64,000 nucleotides of DNA from Roseobacter weihaiensis. Lineage in GTDB: Bacteria; Pseudomonadota; Alphaproteobacteria; Rhodobacterales; Rhodobacteraceae. Location: positions 172,948 through 236,947 of the forward strand of contig NZ_JACNMO010000006.1 in NCBI RefSeq assembly GCF_020622345.1, in the 5' to 3' direction. Under the pieces are notes generated by a model. It searched no databases. It was not told the DNA's origin and saw only the letters and a list, made by a program, of their open reading frames with translations. This document shows, piece by piece, positions 54,249 through 63,828 of the stretch; the first letter of the stretch is position 1, and every line of letters begins with the position of its first letter. Position numbers and translations under genes: made by a program.

Positions 54249-55001
54249 ATGAAGCTGGCCGCCAATATCAGTCGCTTGTGGGCAGAACTCCCCTACCTTG
54301 ATCGTTTCGATGTCGCCGCAGAGGCCGGTTTTGACGGCGTGGCCGTGCCTTTTCCCTACGACATGCCGGCCAAGGAAACGCAGCGTGCCGCCTGGCGTTC
54401 CGCCCTGCCGGTTGTGCAGATTTCAGCGCCACCGCCCAATTATACCGGTGGCGGGCGCGGTTTCGCCGCCGTGCCGGGGTTGGAGGCGCGGTTTCAGTAC
54501 GATCTGCGCCGCGCGTTGCGCTATTGCGAGGCCTTGCGGGTGCCGGTGCTGCATCTGATGGCGGGGGAGGCGTCGGGTGCTGCCGCGCGCGAGACCCTGC
54601 TGGCCAATCTCCGCCACGCCAGTGCGACGGTGCCGGAAGGTCTGGCGCTGACCATTGGGCCGCAGCCGACCGAAGGCGCGTTTCTGGGGGATTTTGACAT
54701 GACGGCCGAGATCATCGCGGAGATCGGGAGCCCCAACATCGGCTTGCGGTTTCACAGTGGTCATGCCGCACTGTTGCACGGCGATGCGGTTGCAGTGTTT
54801 GAAAAACACGCCGCCCGCGTGCGCCAGATTCAGCTTGCAGATACACCGGGGGCGGGGGTGCCGGGCACCGGGCAGATCGATCTGCCGCGTCTTGTGCAAA
54901 GCATCAGGGCCGCAGACTACAAAGGCTGGGTGGTTGCGGATTACGACACAGGTCCCCGCACCGAAGCGACCCTGACCTGGCTCCCGCTCTTTCGCGATTA
55001 A
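54249..55001 (+). CDS. Hydroxypyruvate-isomerase-like TIM barrel with lost metal ligands
   Basis: 250 residues, close to Hyi/OtnI length, with family landmarks ANISRLWAELPYLDRFDVAAEAGFDGV (split over 5-31), FPYDMPA, QLADTPG and GTGQIDLP. By alignment with E. coli YgbM/OtnI, whose metal ligands are Glu142, Asp177, Gln203 and Glu240, this protein has Gly in TIGPQ, His in LRFHSGHA, the Gln kept in IQLAD, and Asp in ADYD. The first catalytic Glu is Ala (VAVPFPYD). The enzyme is therefore probably inactive as an isomerase. It converges on polA with a four-base overlap of stops. Confidence 0.78.
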   Translation: MKLAANISRLWAELPYLDRFDVAAEAGFDGVAVPFPYDMPAKETQRAAWRSALPVVQISAPPPNYTGGGRGFAAVPGLEARFQYDLRRALRYCEALRVPVLHLMAGEASGAAARETLLANLRHASATVPEGLALTIGPQPTEGAFLGDFDMTAEIIAEIGSPNIGLRFHSGHAALLHGDAVAVFEKHAARVRQIQLADTPGAGVPGTGQIDLPRLVQSIRAADYKGWVVADYDTGPRTEATLTWLPLFRD

Positions 55002-57793
55002 TGCGCCACGGCCCAGTTCGGGCCTTTTCCCGCATCGACTGTAAGGTTCACGTCAAGCTTCACAACCGGGTCAGCGGCCCCTTCCATTACGGTGCGCGCG
55101 GCATTGATGAGCCTGTCCTCTGCCCCCGCTTCGACCTCAAAAAGCAGCTCGTCATGGACCTGGAGCAGCATCTTGGCGGGAATATCCTGAATGGCCGCGG
55201 GCATCCGGATCATCGCGCGCCGGATCACATCGGCCGCGGTGCCCTGAATGGGCGCGTTGATCGCGGCGCGCGCGGCAAAGCCCGCGTGCGGGCCCTTGGC
55301 CGTGATGTTGGGCGTGTGGATGCGGCGGCCAAAGAGCGTCTGGACATAGCCATGCTCTTTGGCAAAGGCCTTGGTGTCATCCATGTAGGTGCGGATGCCG
55401 GGGAACCTTTCGAAATAACGGTCGATGAACCCCTGGGCCTCGCTGCGCGGGATGCGCAGGTTGCGGGCAAGCCCAAAGCCGGAGATACCATAGATCACCC
55501 CGAAATTGATCGCCTTGGCGCGGCGGCGGATCTCGGGTGTCATCTCGTCCATGGGCACGTCGAACATCTCGGAGGCGGTCATGGCGTGGATATCCTGACC
55601 CTCCTGAAACGCCTGTTTCAACGCCGGAATATCGGCGATATGCGCCAGGATGCGCAGCTCGATCTGACTGTAATCCAAGGCGACCAGCGTCTTGCTATCC
55701 TCGGCCACAAAGGCCTCGCGGATGCGGCGGCCCTCTTCGGTGCGGATCGGGATGTTCTGCAGGTTGGGATCGGTCGAGGCGAGCCTGCCGGTGGAGGCCC
55801 CGGCAATCGAATAAGAGGTATGCACCCGGCCCGTGTCCGCGTTGATGTGGTCCTGCAGCGCGTCCGTGTAGGTCGATTTCAGCTTGGAAAGCTGCCGCCA
55901 GTCGAGAATACGGCGGGGCAGTTCGTGTTCGGTGGCGAGGTCTTCGAGCACATCCGCGCCGGTGGCGTAGGCCCCGGTCTTGCCCTTCTTGCCGCCCGGC
56001 AGGGACATCTCGTCAAAGAGGATCTCGCCCAGCTGCTTGGGGGAGCCCACGTTGAACTTGCGGCCTACCATCTCGTAGATTTCATCCTCCAGCCCGGCCA
56101 TCTTCTGACTGAAGGCATTCGACATCCGACTGAGCGTATCGCGGTCCACCTTGATGCCGGTCCGCTCCATCCCGGCGAGCACAGCGACCATCGGCCGTTC
56201 GAGGGTTTCATAGACCCGCGTCACCTGCGTGCGGTGCAGTCCCGGCTTGAACTGCTGCCAGAGCCGCAGGGTGATGTCCGCATCCTCTGCGGCGTAGGGA
56301 ACCGCCTCTGCCAGCGGTACCTTGTCGAAGGTGATGGCCGATTTACCCGAGCCCAACAGCGGCTTGATCGGGATCGGCGTGTGGTTGAGGTAGCGCTCCG
56401 ACAGCATGTCCATCCCGTGCCCGTGCAGCCCGCCGTGCATGGCGTAGGACATCAGCATCGTGTCATCGATTGGTGCCACCTCGATCCCGAGCTGTGCAAA
56501 GATCTTGGCGTCGTATTTCATGTTCTGGCCGATCTTGAGGATACTTTCATCCTCCAGCACGGGTTTGAGCAGGGCGAGGGCCTCGTCCACCTTCATCTGC
56601 CCCTCGGCCAGATCGTCTGAGCCAAAGAGATCATCGCTGGCGCGCGCCTTGTGAATGAGCGGGATGTAGCAGGCCTTGCCCGCCTCGACACAGAGCGAGA
56701 TGCCCACCAGATCGGCGGTCATCTCATCCAGACCGGTGGTCTCGGTATCCACGGCCACATGGCCACGCTCGTAGATATCATCGATCCAGGATTGCAGAGC
56801 TGCGGCGTCGCTCACCTGCGTGTAGCCGCTCCTGTCAAAGGGAACCTCGGCAATCTCGGGGGCATCGGGTGCCGCGGTGGGCATGTCATCGATCACGGGA
56901 GGGTCGACATCCAGTTGGGTCGCGATGCGTTTGGTCAGGGTGCGGAATTCCATTTCCGCCAGAAACGGCATCAGATCATCCGGGTTGGGCGCGCGAACCT
57001 CCAGATCGTCCAGCGTAAAATCAAGCGGCGTGTTTTCGTCAAGGAGCACCAGTCTGCGCGAGAGGCGGATCTGCTCTGCATGGTTGATGAGCGTCTCGCG
57101 GCGCTTGGGTTGTTTGATCTCTCCGGCGCGCTCCAGCAGCGCGTCCAGATCGCCGTACTCATTGATAAGCAATGCCGCCGTCTTGACGCCGATGCCCGGC
57201 GCGCCGGGGATGTTATCGACCGAATCGCCCGCCAGTGCCTGCACATCGACCACACGGTCGGGGTAGACGCCGAATTTCTCGAACACCCCCTCGCGGTCAA
57301 TGCGCTTGTTCTTCATCGCATCCAGCATCTCCACGCCGTCGCCCACCAGCTGCATCAGGTCCTTGTCGGAGCTGATGATCGTGCAGCGCCCGCCTGCCGC
57401 GCGCGCCTGCACCGCCAGCGTGGCAATGATATCGTCGGCCTCATAGCCTTCCAGCTCCTTGCAGGCTATGTTGAAGGCCTCGGTAGCGCGGCGGGTCAGC
57501 GGGATCTGCGGGCGCAAATCCTCCGGCATGGCGTCGCGGTTGGCCTTGTACTGTTCGTACATCTCGTTGCGAAAGGTGTGGCTGCCCTTATCAAAAATCA
57601 CGGCAACATGGGTGGGGGCATCATCGCCGGTGTTGGTCTCGACATAACGCTGCAGCATGTTGCAAAAGCCTGACACCGCCCCGATCGGCAGGCCATCGGA
57701 TTTGCGCGTCAGCGGCGGCAGGGCGTGATAGGCGCGAAAGATAAACGCCGAGCCGTCGATCAGATGAAGATGATGTCCCTTGCCAAATGCCAT
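54998..57793 (-). CDS. polA: DNA polymerase I
   Basis: 931 residues with the full three-domain layout: 5'-3' exonuclease (1 to about 300, LIDGSAFIFRAYHALPP, GYEADD), 3'-5' exonuclease with an intact VDTETTGL motif and family A polymerase with LDYSQIELR, RRAKAINFGVIYG and QVHDELL. It serves Okazaki processing and repair. Start ATG 57793; an in-frame ATG at 57808 has poorer support. It ends four bases into the convergent isomerase-like gene. Confidence 0.97.
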   Translation of the reverse strand: MAFGKGHHLHLIDGSAFIFRAYHALPPLTRKSDGLPIGAVSGFCNMLQRYVETNTGDDAPTHVAVIFDKGSHTFRNEMYEQYKANRDAMPEDLRPQIPLTRRATEAFNIACKELEGYEADDIIATLAVQARAAGGRCTIISSDKDLMQLVGDGVEMLDAMKNKRIDREGVFEKFGVYPDRVVDVQALAGDSVDNIPGAPGIGVKTAALLINEYGDLDALLERAGEIKQPKRRETLINHAEQIRLSRRLVLLDENTPLDFTLDDLEVRAPNPDDLMPFLAEMEFRTLTKRIATQLDVDPPVIDDMPTAAPDAPEIAEVPFDRSGYTQVSDAAALQSWIDDIYERGHVAVDTETTGLDEMTADLVGISLCVEAGKACYIPLIHKARASDDLFGSDDLAEGQMKVDEALALLKPVLEDESILKIGQNMKYDAKIFAQLGIEVAPIDDTMLMSYAMHGGLHGHGMDMLSERYLNHTPIPIKPLLGSGKSAITFDKVPLAEAVPYAAEDADITLRLWQQFKPGLHRTQVTRVYETLERPMVAVLAGMERTGIKVDRDTLSRMSNAFSQKMAGLEDEIYEMVGRKFNVGSPKQLGEILFDEMSLPGGKKGKTGAYATGADVLEDLATEHELPRRILDWRQLSKLKSTYTDALQDHINADTGRVHTSYSIAGASTGRLASTDPNLQNIPIRTEEGRRIREAFVAEDSKTLVALDYSQIELRILAHIADIPALKQAFQEGQDIHAMTASEMFDVPMDEMTPEIRRRAKAINFGVIYGISGFGLARNLRIPRSEAQGFIDRYFERFPGIRTYMDDTKAFAKEHGYVQTLFGRRIHTPNITAKGPHAGFAARAAINAPIQGTAADVIRRAMIRMPAAIQDIPAKMLLQVHDELLFEVEAGAEDRLINAARTVMEGAADPVVKLDVNLTVDAGKGPNWAVAH

Positions 57794-57876
57794 ATGTCCA
57801 GCCCCCATGTCACGATGTACCGTTCATGGCGTGCACGCGAGCCGAAGTCCAGAACCGGATCGGGTTGGGCGCAGGA

Positions 57877-58329
57877 TCAGCCGAGAATGGAGTCCATATT
57901 CTGCATGATCCCGATCAGCAGCATGATCCCCGCGATGATCAGCACTGCAATCAACAGGACCTGAACCAGGATGGCACCAATGCTGAGCGCCATGCCACAG
58001 GCCGCCGCGCGCTTTGGCTCCCTGCGGATGAAGGCGACGATGGCCATGACAAGACCGACAACGCCCAATGCAGGTGCCCCGGCCATGAGAATACGATCAA
58101 TATCCCAATTTGGCTGGATCACCGTTGCTTGAGGTTGTGGATCTCCCTGCAGCGCGCGTTGAGCTGCCGCCCGTATGTTTCCGGCAATCTCACCGATCGT
58201 CGTGCCGATGTCCGGTTGCGCGGTGAAGGGACCCGCGTAGACGATCAGCAATGCGAGACATAGCGCTGATGCGCCGAACCCGATGGCCGCGTAGGAAAAT
58301 GGTGCGCTGCGTAAGGCTGCTTCTGACAT
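57877..58329 (-). CDS. Small inner-membrane protein, function unknown
   Basis: 150 residues with one hydrophobic helix near the N-terminus (about 12-33) and two further segments toward the C-terminus (about 85-103 and 113-142), and a soluble stretch (AGNIRAAAQRALQGDPQPQ) between. The pattern resembles small YidI-like inner-membrane proteins, but the match is loose. ATG 58329 has GGAGG seven bases upstream. It sits 83 bases upstream of polA on the same strand. Confidence 0.65.
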   Translation of the reverse strand: MSEAALRSAPFSYAAIGFGASALCLALLIVYAGPFTAQPDIGTTIGEIAGNIRAAAQRALQGDPQPQATVIQPNWDIDRILMAGAPALGVVGLVMAIVAFIRREPKRAAACGMALSIGAILVQVLLIAVLIIAGIMLLIGIMQNMDSILG

Positions 58330-58394
58330 GTCCTGACCTCCGATCTTCAAACTGTCCCTAAGGGGTCAGCATGGCAAGATTGAGGCGGCGGGTC

Positions 58395-58580
58395 TCAGGC
58401 CGTGTCTGCGAAATCCTTGTGGATGAATTTGCAATCGCAATAGCCGCACTCCACCCACCCGGTGTCTCTGGGGATCTGCAACCAGACACGCGGGTGTCCC
58501 AGCGCGCCTTCGCCGCCGTCACAGGCGATCCGGAAAGTTTCAACGATCTTGGTTTCTGGGGGTTCCTGCATCGGGGGCAT
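58395..58580 (-). CDS. Small zinc-finger protein (zf-CHCC, NDUFS6-like)
   Basis: 61-residue protein with the CHCC zinc motif: Cys20, His29, Cys45 and Cys48 (ACDGG, LGHPR, CGYCDC). HPRVWLQIP and FIHK following the last Cys match the family related to the NDUFS6 subunit of respiratory complex I. In alphaproteobacteria such small proteins are usually encoded alone. Below 65 residues, but the complete motif makes it real. Confidence 0.88.
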   Translation of the reverse strand: MPPMQEPPETKIVETFRIACDGGEGALGHPRVWLQIPRDTGWVECGYCDCKFIHKDFADTA

Positions 58581-58647
58581 CCTGTGGCGTTACGGATGCC
58601 GTTATGACCAATGCGGGCTTTGGGGGCAAGCCAAACACGCGCCTGTC

Positions 58648-59118
58648 CTAGTCCCGCTCGATCCGGACCTGATAGCAATTGTTGCGTGCCGACCGCACAT
58701 GCAGGAATGCAATCTCGGGGTTCTCGAAGGTTTTTTCTATTTTCAGGGAGATATCGGGCGTTTTGACGACTTCGCCGGTGCCGTAAACAATGCGCTCTTT
58801 GGCGTTGTAGCCTTTGATCAGATAGTCAGGTGATGCACGCAGAATATGCGGCACCGCAGGGGTTTCGTCCCCACCGCGCGGGCAGCTGTCTGCGCACAGG
58901 AAAATTGGCCCGGTTTCGGCGTAGGGGTGGAGGCTCCCGAACGGGCAATGTGCAAGGATCAGCATGTCTTCCCCCTCGGGTATATCTTTGAGGCAATGCC
59001 GACAGGGGTTTCCCGCCCCGTCGGAAATCTGATGCTCCGGGGCGTTTCCGTATGCGTCAAGCCCGCCGTTTTGGAGCGATCGGACGATTTTGGTGTCTAA
59101 AGCAATGAATCTTGGCAT
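58648..59118 (-). CDS. DUF1203 domain protein
   Basis: 156 residues of the DUF1203 family, function unknown. The core CRHCLKDIPEGEDMLILAHCPF has a CxxC pair (Cys39, Cys42) followed by the strand ILAHCPF, then GPIFLCADSCPR with two further cysteines, which suggests a metal or disulfide site. ATG 59118 with AAGGGTCAG upstream; the long 281-residue reading is rejected because its extra N-terminus has no support. It is divergent from gpmI across 217 bases, in which I see nothing else. Confidence 0.85.
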   Translation of the reverse strand: MPRFIALDTKIVRSLQNGGLDAYGNAPEHQISDGAGNPCRHCLKDIPEGEDMLILAHCPFGSLHPYAETGPIFLCADSCPRGGDETPAVPHILRASPDYLIKGYNAKERIVYGTGEVVKTPDISLKIEKTFENPEIAFLHVRSARNNCYQVRIERD

Positions 59119-59335
59119 GTTCTGACCCTTGTGAAGAGAAGCATGGGGGGAATGTGGCCGCGCGGACGCACCGGGTCGATCCGAATGATGCGCATTCGGG
59201 GTTTGTCGGCGTTGAACGCCGGGGGTGCTATTTCGAACGAGGTCCTGGTCTGCAGATCCCGCCGGTCGTCCGGCCCATGTGATCTTGCACCCTTCACCCG
59301 GTGGGCCACAGCCGGTACAAGGGAGCAAACAGGTA

Positions 59336-60868
59336 ATGACAGGCGCGCTCATGACATCTCCGAAACCCGTTGTATTATGTATCCTTGATGGCTGGGGTCT
59401 GAGCGACCGGCGCGAGGGTAACGCGCCCCTGCTCGCCAACACACCCAATATGGACCGGATCATCGCGACCTGCCCGAATGCGACGCTGACCACATTTGGT
59501 CCGGACGTCGGATTGCCGCGCGGGCAGATGGGTAATTCGGAAGTCGGTCATACCAACATCGGGGCCGGGCGTGTTGTCGCGATGGATCTGGGCCAGATCG
59601 ACCTGGCCATTGAAGAGGGCAGCTTTGCCGAAAACCCCCCGCTCAGCGACTTTATCTCAAAGCTGCGGGAGACCGGCGGAACAGCGCATCTGATGGGTGT
59701 CGTTTCTGACGGCGGGGTGCATGGGCATGTCGCGCACCTGCAAGCCGCCGCACAGGCGATCCACGCGGCGGGCGTGCCTGTCGTCATTCACGCCTTGACC
59801 GATGGGCGGGATGTCGCGCCGAAATCAGCTCTTGGCTATCTCGAGGCGCTGCAAGGCGCTCTGCCCGATGCGGTGCGGATCGCCACGGTGAGCGGCAGAT
59901 ACTACGCGATGGACCGTGACACCCGCTGGGACCGGGTTGCCAAGGCCTATGCGGCCATCGTGCAGGGTCGCGGCGCGCAGGCGCAGACGGCGTTGCAAGC
60001 GGTCAAGGTGGCTTACGCCCGCGACGAGACAGACGAATTCATTCAACCCACCGTGATGGGCTTCTACGACGGAGCCCAGGACGGGGACGCGCTCTTTTGC
60101 CTGAACTTCCGCGCCGACCGCGCGCGCGAGATCATGGCCGCCATCGGGGCGCCGGATTTTGACGCTTTCGAGACCGGGGTACGACCGCAGTGGGCCGGGC
60201 TGATGGGCATGTCCCAGTATTCCGATGCGCATGGGGCCTATATGACCACGATGTACCCCAAGCCCGAGATCGTGAATACCCTGGGCGATTGGGTGGCACA
60301 GCATGGGTTGCGCCAATACCGTCTGGCCGAGACCGAAAAATACCCGCATGTGACGTTCTTTCTGAATGGCGGCGAAGAGGTTTGCTTTGCCGGCGAAGAC
60401 CGTCTGATGCCAAAGTCACCGGATGTGGCGACCTATGATTTGCAGCCGGAAATGTCCTGCAAGGAGGTCACGGAGGCCCTCGTCGCGGCCATTGCGGCGG
60501 GATACGACCTGATCGTGGTGAACTACGCCAATCCCGATATGGTCGGGCATACCGGTGATCTGGACGCGGCGATGCGGGCCTGTGAAGCGGTAGATCAGGG
60601 CCTTGGCCGGGTTCTCACAGCACTTGAAGCCGCTGGTGGCGCGATGATCGTCACCGCCGATCATGGCAATTGTGATGTGATGATCGACCCGGAGACAGGC
60701 GGGCCGCATACCGCCCATACCCTGAACCCGGTGCCGGTGGTGGTGGTCGGTGCACCGGAGGGTGCACAGCTGAGAGAGGGCCGCCTCGCCGATCTGGCCC
60801 CCACCGTTCTGCATTTGATGGGGCTTGAGGTCCCATCCGAGATGACGGGGGCGTGTCTCTTGTCATGA
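59336..60868 (+). CDS. gpmI: 2,3-bisphosphoglycerate-independent phosphoglycerate mutase
   Basis: Interconverts 3- and 2-phosphoglycerate in glycolysis and gluconeogenesis. It has 510 residues. Asp18 in LDGWG and the catalytic Ser68 in GQMGNSEVGH bind the metals; DYEAGxx-like VVNYANPDMVGHTGD and TADHGN complete the metal site. ATG 59336 is chosen with AGGT upstream; ATG 59351 is a shorter option. Its stop overlaps the envC start (ATGA), linking it to the wall genes envC-ctpA by co-translation. Confidence 0.96.
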   Translation: MTGALMTSPKPVVLCILDGWGLSDRREGNAPLLANTPNMDRIIATCPNATLTTFGPDVGLPRGQMGNSEVGHTNIGAGRVVAMDLGQIDLAIEEGSFAENPPLSDFISKLRETGGTAHLMGVVSDGGVHGHVAHLQAAAQAIHAAGVPVVIHALTDGRDVAPKSALGYLEALQGALPDAVRIATVSGRYYAMDRDTRWDRVAKAYAAIVQGRGAQAQTALQAVKVAYARDETDEFIQPTVMGFYDGAQDGDALFCLNFRADRAREIMAAIGAPDFDAFETGVRPQWAGLMGMSQYSDAHGAYMTTMYPKPEIVNTLGDWVAQHGLRQYRLAETEKYPHVTFFLNGGEEVCFAGEDRLMPKSPDVATYDLQPEMSCKEVTEALVAAIAAGYDLIVVNYANPDMVGHTGDLDAAMRACEAVDQGLGRVLTALEAAGGAMIVTADHGNCDVMIDPETGGPHTAHTLNPVPVVVVGAPEGAQLREGRLADLAPTVLHLMGLEVPSEMTGACLLS

Positions 60869-61995
60869 GATGGTTCGTTCTTTGCGTTTCTCTGATTGGG
60901 CCAGCGATGGCCCTGGCCCAGACCTCACCGGCGGATCGGGCGCGGTCGGCGCTGAACATGCTGGATGCGGCAACCGAACAACTGGAGAGCGCGCAATCGG
61001 CGCGCGACCGCGTGCGCGCCCTGACCGAGACCATATCGGCTTTCGAAGAGGGGCTGAGTGCGCTGCGCACCGGCCTGCGGCAGGCTGCAACGCGCAAGGC
61101 GCAGGTCTCGGCGCGCCTGCAGGCTCAAGACGAGGAGATCGCCGCCTTGCTGGCCGTTCTGCAGCGTGTGGGCGGTACGACGTCTCCTGTCCTGTTGCTG
61201 CATCCGGGGGGGCCGACGGGGACAGCGCGCGCCGGCATGCTGCTGGCAGAGGTCGCCCCGGCCCTGAACGCCCGTGCCGCCGATCTGCGCCTTGATCTCG
61301 AAGAATTGCAGCGACTGCAAAGGCTCCAGACCACCTCTGCCGCGCGTCTGGAAGCGGGTTTGCAACAGGTGCAGCGCGCCCGAACGGAGCTCAGCCAGGC
61401 TATCGCGGACCGGACGGAGTTGCCCAAGCGGTTCATTTACGACCCTGTGAATGCTGCGGTACTGATCGCCTCGGCCGAGACTCTGGGAGAGTTTGCAGCC
61501 GGTTTGGACCGGTTGATCGTCGAGGAATTGGCTGTCCCGCGTTTTGACCTGATGGGCAGAAAAGGGCAGCTTGACCTGCCGGTGCAGGGCCGTGTGCTCC
61601 GGGCCGCGGGAGAGCCGGATGCGGCAGGGATTTCCCGGCCCGGCATCATCCTCGCGACCCTGCCCCGCGCACTGGTGACAACGCCTGTGCCGGCCACCAT
61701 TCGCTACGTGGGGCCGCTCCTCGATTTCGGTCAGGTGGTGATTCTCGAACCGCAGGCCGAGGTGCTTTTTGTGCTGGCGGGCCTCGGAACGGTCTACGGA
61801 ATGGCCGGAGATGTCATAGAAGAAGGCACACCATTGGGTCTTATGGGCGACGCTGAGAACAAAATTGCCGCTGAGTTGTCAACAGATGGTGATGAGACTG
61901 GTGCTGCGCGGTCAGAAACGCTCTATATAGAAGTCAGACATGATAATACACCTGAAGACCCGAGCCTCTGGTTCCGGACAGATAAGGATGGATAG
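60865..61995 (+). CDS. envC: Murein hydrolase activator EnvC-like (coiled coil plus LytM)
   Basis: 376 residues: signal peptide (1-18), coiled coil (about 22-190), then a C-terminal LytM/peptidase M23-like domain (about 240-370). EnvC proteins activate amidases at the division septum rather than cut the wall. The usual zinc HxH motif is not visible in the LytM part, consistent with a non-catalytic activator. It overlaps gpmI by four bases and is seven bases before ctpA. Confidence 0.88.
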   Translation: MRWFVLCVSLIGPAMALAQTSPADRARSALNMLDAATEQLESAQSARDRVRALTETISAFEEGLSALRTGLRQAATRKAQVSARLQAQDEEIAALLAVLQRVGGTTSPVLLLHPGGPTGTARAGMLLAEVAPALNARAADLRLDLEELQRLQRLQTTSAARLEAGLQQVQRARTELSQAIADRTELPKRFIYDPVNAAVLIASAETLGEFAAGLDRLIVEELAVPRFDLMGRKGQLDLPVQGRVLRAAGEPDAAGISRPGIILATLPRALVTTPVPATIRYVGPLLDFGQVVILEPQAEVLFVLAGLGTVYGMAGDVIEEGTPLGLMGDAENKIAAELSTDGDETGAARSETLYIEVRHDNTPEDPSLWFRTDKDG

Positions 61996-62001
61996 AGAGA
62001 T

Positions 62002-63339
62002 ATGAAGAAATTTGCCATGGCGGCAGTGGGCGGCACCCTCGCGGGTGTGATCGCGACCACGCAGATCGCCGGCCCGCTGCTGGCGCAAGAAGCAGCAAAG
62101 TCGAGCAACGTATACGAACAGTTGGATCTGTTCGGGGATATTTTTGAACGGATTCGTGCCCAGTATGTCGAAGAGGTCGAGCCTGGTGAACTGATCGAGG
62201 CGGCAATTGACGGTATGTTGACCTCGCTTGACCCGCACTCCAGCTACCTCAGCCCGGATGATGCCGCGCAGATGCGCGTGCAGACGCGGGGTGAATTCGG
62301 CGGGCTGGGCATCGAGGTCACCCAGGAGGAAGGCTTTGTGAAGGTGGTGTCGCCCATTGATGGCACCCCGGCCGATCAGGCGGGCGTGGAGGCGGGCGAT
62401 TTCATCACCCATGTGAACGGTGAATCGGTTCTGGGGCTGGCGCTTGACGAAGCTGTCACGCTGATGCGGGGGCCTGTTGGCTCAGAGATCGTGATTACCC
62501 TGGTGCGCGAAGGCGAGCCTGAACCCTTCGACGTGTCGATCATTCGCGATACGATCAAACTGACCGCCGTGCGCACGCGAACGGAGGGCGAAACAGTTGT
62601 GCTGCGGGTCACGACCTTTAACGATCAGACCTACACCAACCTCGAAGCCGGTTTGCAGGAGCAGGTCCAGGAAGCCGGCGGGATCGACGCCATCAATGGT
62701 ATCGTCATTGATCTGCGCAACAACCCCGGCGGTCTGCTGACACAGGCGATCCGCGTCTCGGATGCGTTCCTTGAAAAGGGTGAGATCGTCTCGACCCGCG
62801 GACGTGAAGTGCAGGACGGTGAACGGTTCAATGCCACATCCGGTGATCTGGCCGAGGGCAAGCCGATTGTTGTGCTGATCAACGGCGGCTCGGCCTCCGC
62901 CTCCGAGATTGTGGCGGGCGCTTTGCAGGATCACCGCCGCGCGATCGTCGTCGGGACCAAAAGCTTTGGCAAAGGATCGGTTCAGACGGTGATGCCGCTG
63001 CGCAGTGACGGTGCGATGCGTCTGACCACGGCGCGCTACTATACGCCGTCGGGTCGGTCTATTCAGTCGCTGGGGGTGTCACCCGATATCGTGGTTCAGC
63101 AGCCCCGCACCCCCCCCGCCATAGAAGAGGACGAGGAAGCCACGAACCGGCCCTCACGGTCCGAGGCGGATTTGCGCGGATCGCTGAATAACGACAGCCT
63201 GTCGGACGATGAGATCAAGCAGATCGAGGCAGAACGTGCGAAAGCGGACGCGGCGGCAGCCCTGCGCGAAGAGGACTATCAACTGGCCTATGCCATCGAC
63301 ATCCTCAAGGGGCTCTCGGCAATTGGCCCGCAGGACTAA
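62002..63339 (+). CDS. ctpA: C-terminal processing peptidase (S41 family)
   Basis: 445-residue periplasmic serine protease. Signal peptide (1-28), PDZ domain with GGLGIEV and VSPIDGTPADQAGVEAGD (about 95-135), and the S41 catalytic region with NGGSASASEI (Ser297-301 zone) and Lys324 in KSFGKG. Such proteases trim periplasmic and wall-associated proteins. A long, charged C-terminal extension after about 380 is typical. It ends the gpmI-envC-ctpA run; a weak terminator follows. Confidence 0.95.
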   Translation: MKKFAMAAVGGTLAGVIATTQIAGPLLAQEAAKSSNVYEQLDLFGDIFERIRAQYVEEVEPGELIEAAIDGMLTSLDPHSSYLSPDDAAQMRVQTRGEFGGLGIEVTQEEGFVKVVSPIDGTPADQAGVEAGDFITHVNGESVLGLALDEAVTLMRGPVGSEIVITLVREGEPEPFDVSIIRDTIKLTAVRTRTEGETVVLRVTTFNDQTYTNLEAGLQEQVQEAGGIDAINGIVIDLRNNPGGLLTQAIRVSDAFLEKGEIVSTRGREVQDGERFNATSGDLAEGKPIVVLINGGSASASEIVAGALQDHRRAIVVGTKSFGKGSVQTVMPLRSDGAMRLTTARYYTPSGRSIQSLGVSPDIVVQQPRTPPAIEEDEEATNRPSRSEADLRGSLNNDSLSDDEIKQIEAERAKADAAAALREEDYQLAYAIDILKGLSAIGPQD

Positions 63340-63363
63340 GAGAGGTCTCTGACCGTCAAATCT

Positions 63364-63391
63364 GGCCCCGTCGCACCCCGGTGGGGCCTTT
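63364..63391 (+). terminator. Weak terminator after ctpA
   Basis: GGCCCC (63364-63369) pairs with GGGGCC (63383-63388) around a 13-nt loop, followed by TTTGT. It is 24 bases after the ctpA stop. The T-run is short, so efficiency is uncertain. Confidence 0.5.
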
Positions 63392-63531
63392 GTGATGTGG
63401 ACGACTGTCAAGTAAAACTGGCAGTGTTGCGAATGCACAACCTGCCTCGCAACGTCCGCTTGGAGCCCAATGGTTTTGCCTCGATTAGGTGGACACCTAG
63501 AATAGGCGCAGATTGCGCCGGGAGGTGTCGG

Positions 63532-63828
63532 ATGACGAAGCCGAAGCGATACAAGCGGTACGGCGCGGAGTTCAAACGAGAAGCTCTGCGCAGGGCTGCG
63601 GAAGAAGGGATGACAGACAAGGCTGTCTGCGATGAACTGGGGATCAGTACCCGGCAGTTTCGACGATGGCACGGTGAGATGGCGCTGCTTGGCCATGATG
63701 CGTTCCCCGGCCAGGGTCGTCCGCGCGACGAAGAGATGGCTGCGCTGAAGCGCGAGCTGGCCCAGGTGAAGAAGGAGCGTGATTTCCTAAAGGAAGCGGC
63801 GGCGTACTTCGCCAGGCTGTCGAAGTGA
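63532..63828 (+). CDS. IS3-family transposase OrfA
   Basis: 98 residues with a helix-turn-helix (FKREALRRAAEEGMTDKAVCDELGIS, read across about 13-38), followed by a leucine-zipper-like stretch (ALKRELAQVKKERDFLKEAAAYF) that mediates OrfA/OrfAB pairing. GGAGG lies about eight bases before ATG 63532. Its stop TGA lies in GTGA with the orfB start, so OrfB could be made by reinitiation or by a frameshift fusion. Confidence 0.93.
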   Translation: MTKPKRYKRYGAEFKREALRRAAEEGMTDKAVCDELGISTRQFRRWHGEMALLGHDAFPGQGRPRDEEMAALKRELAQVKKERDFLKEAAAYFARLSK

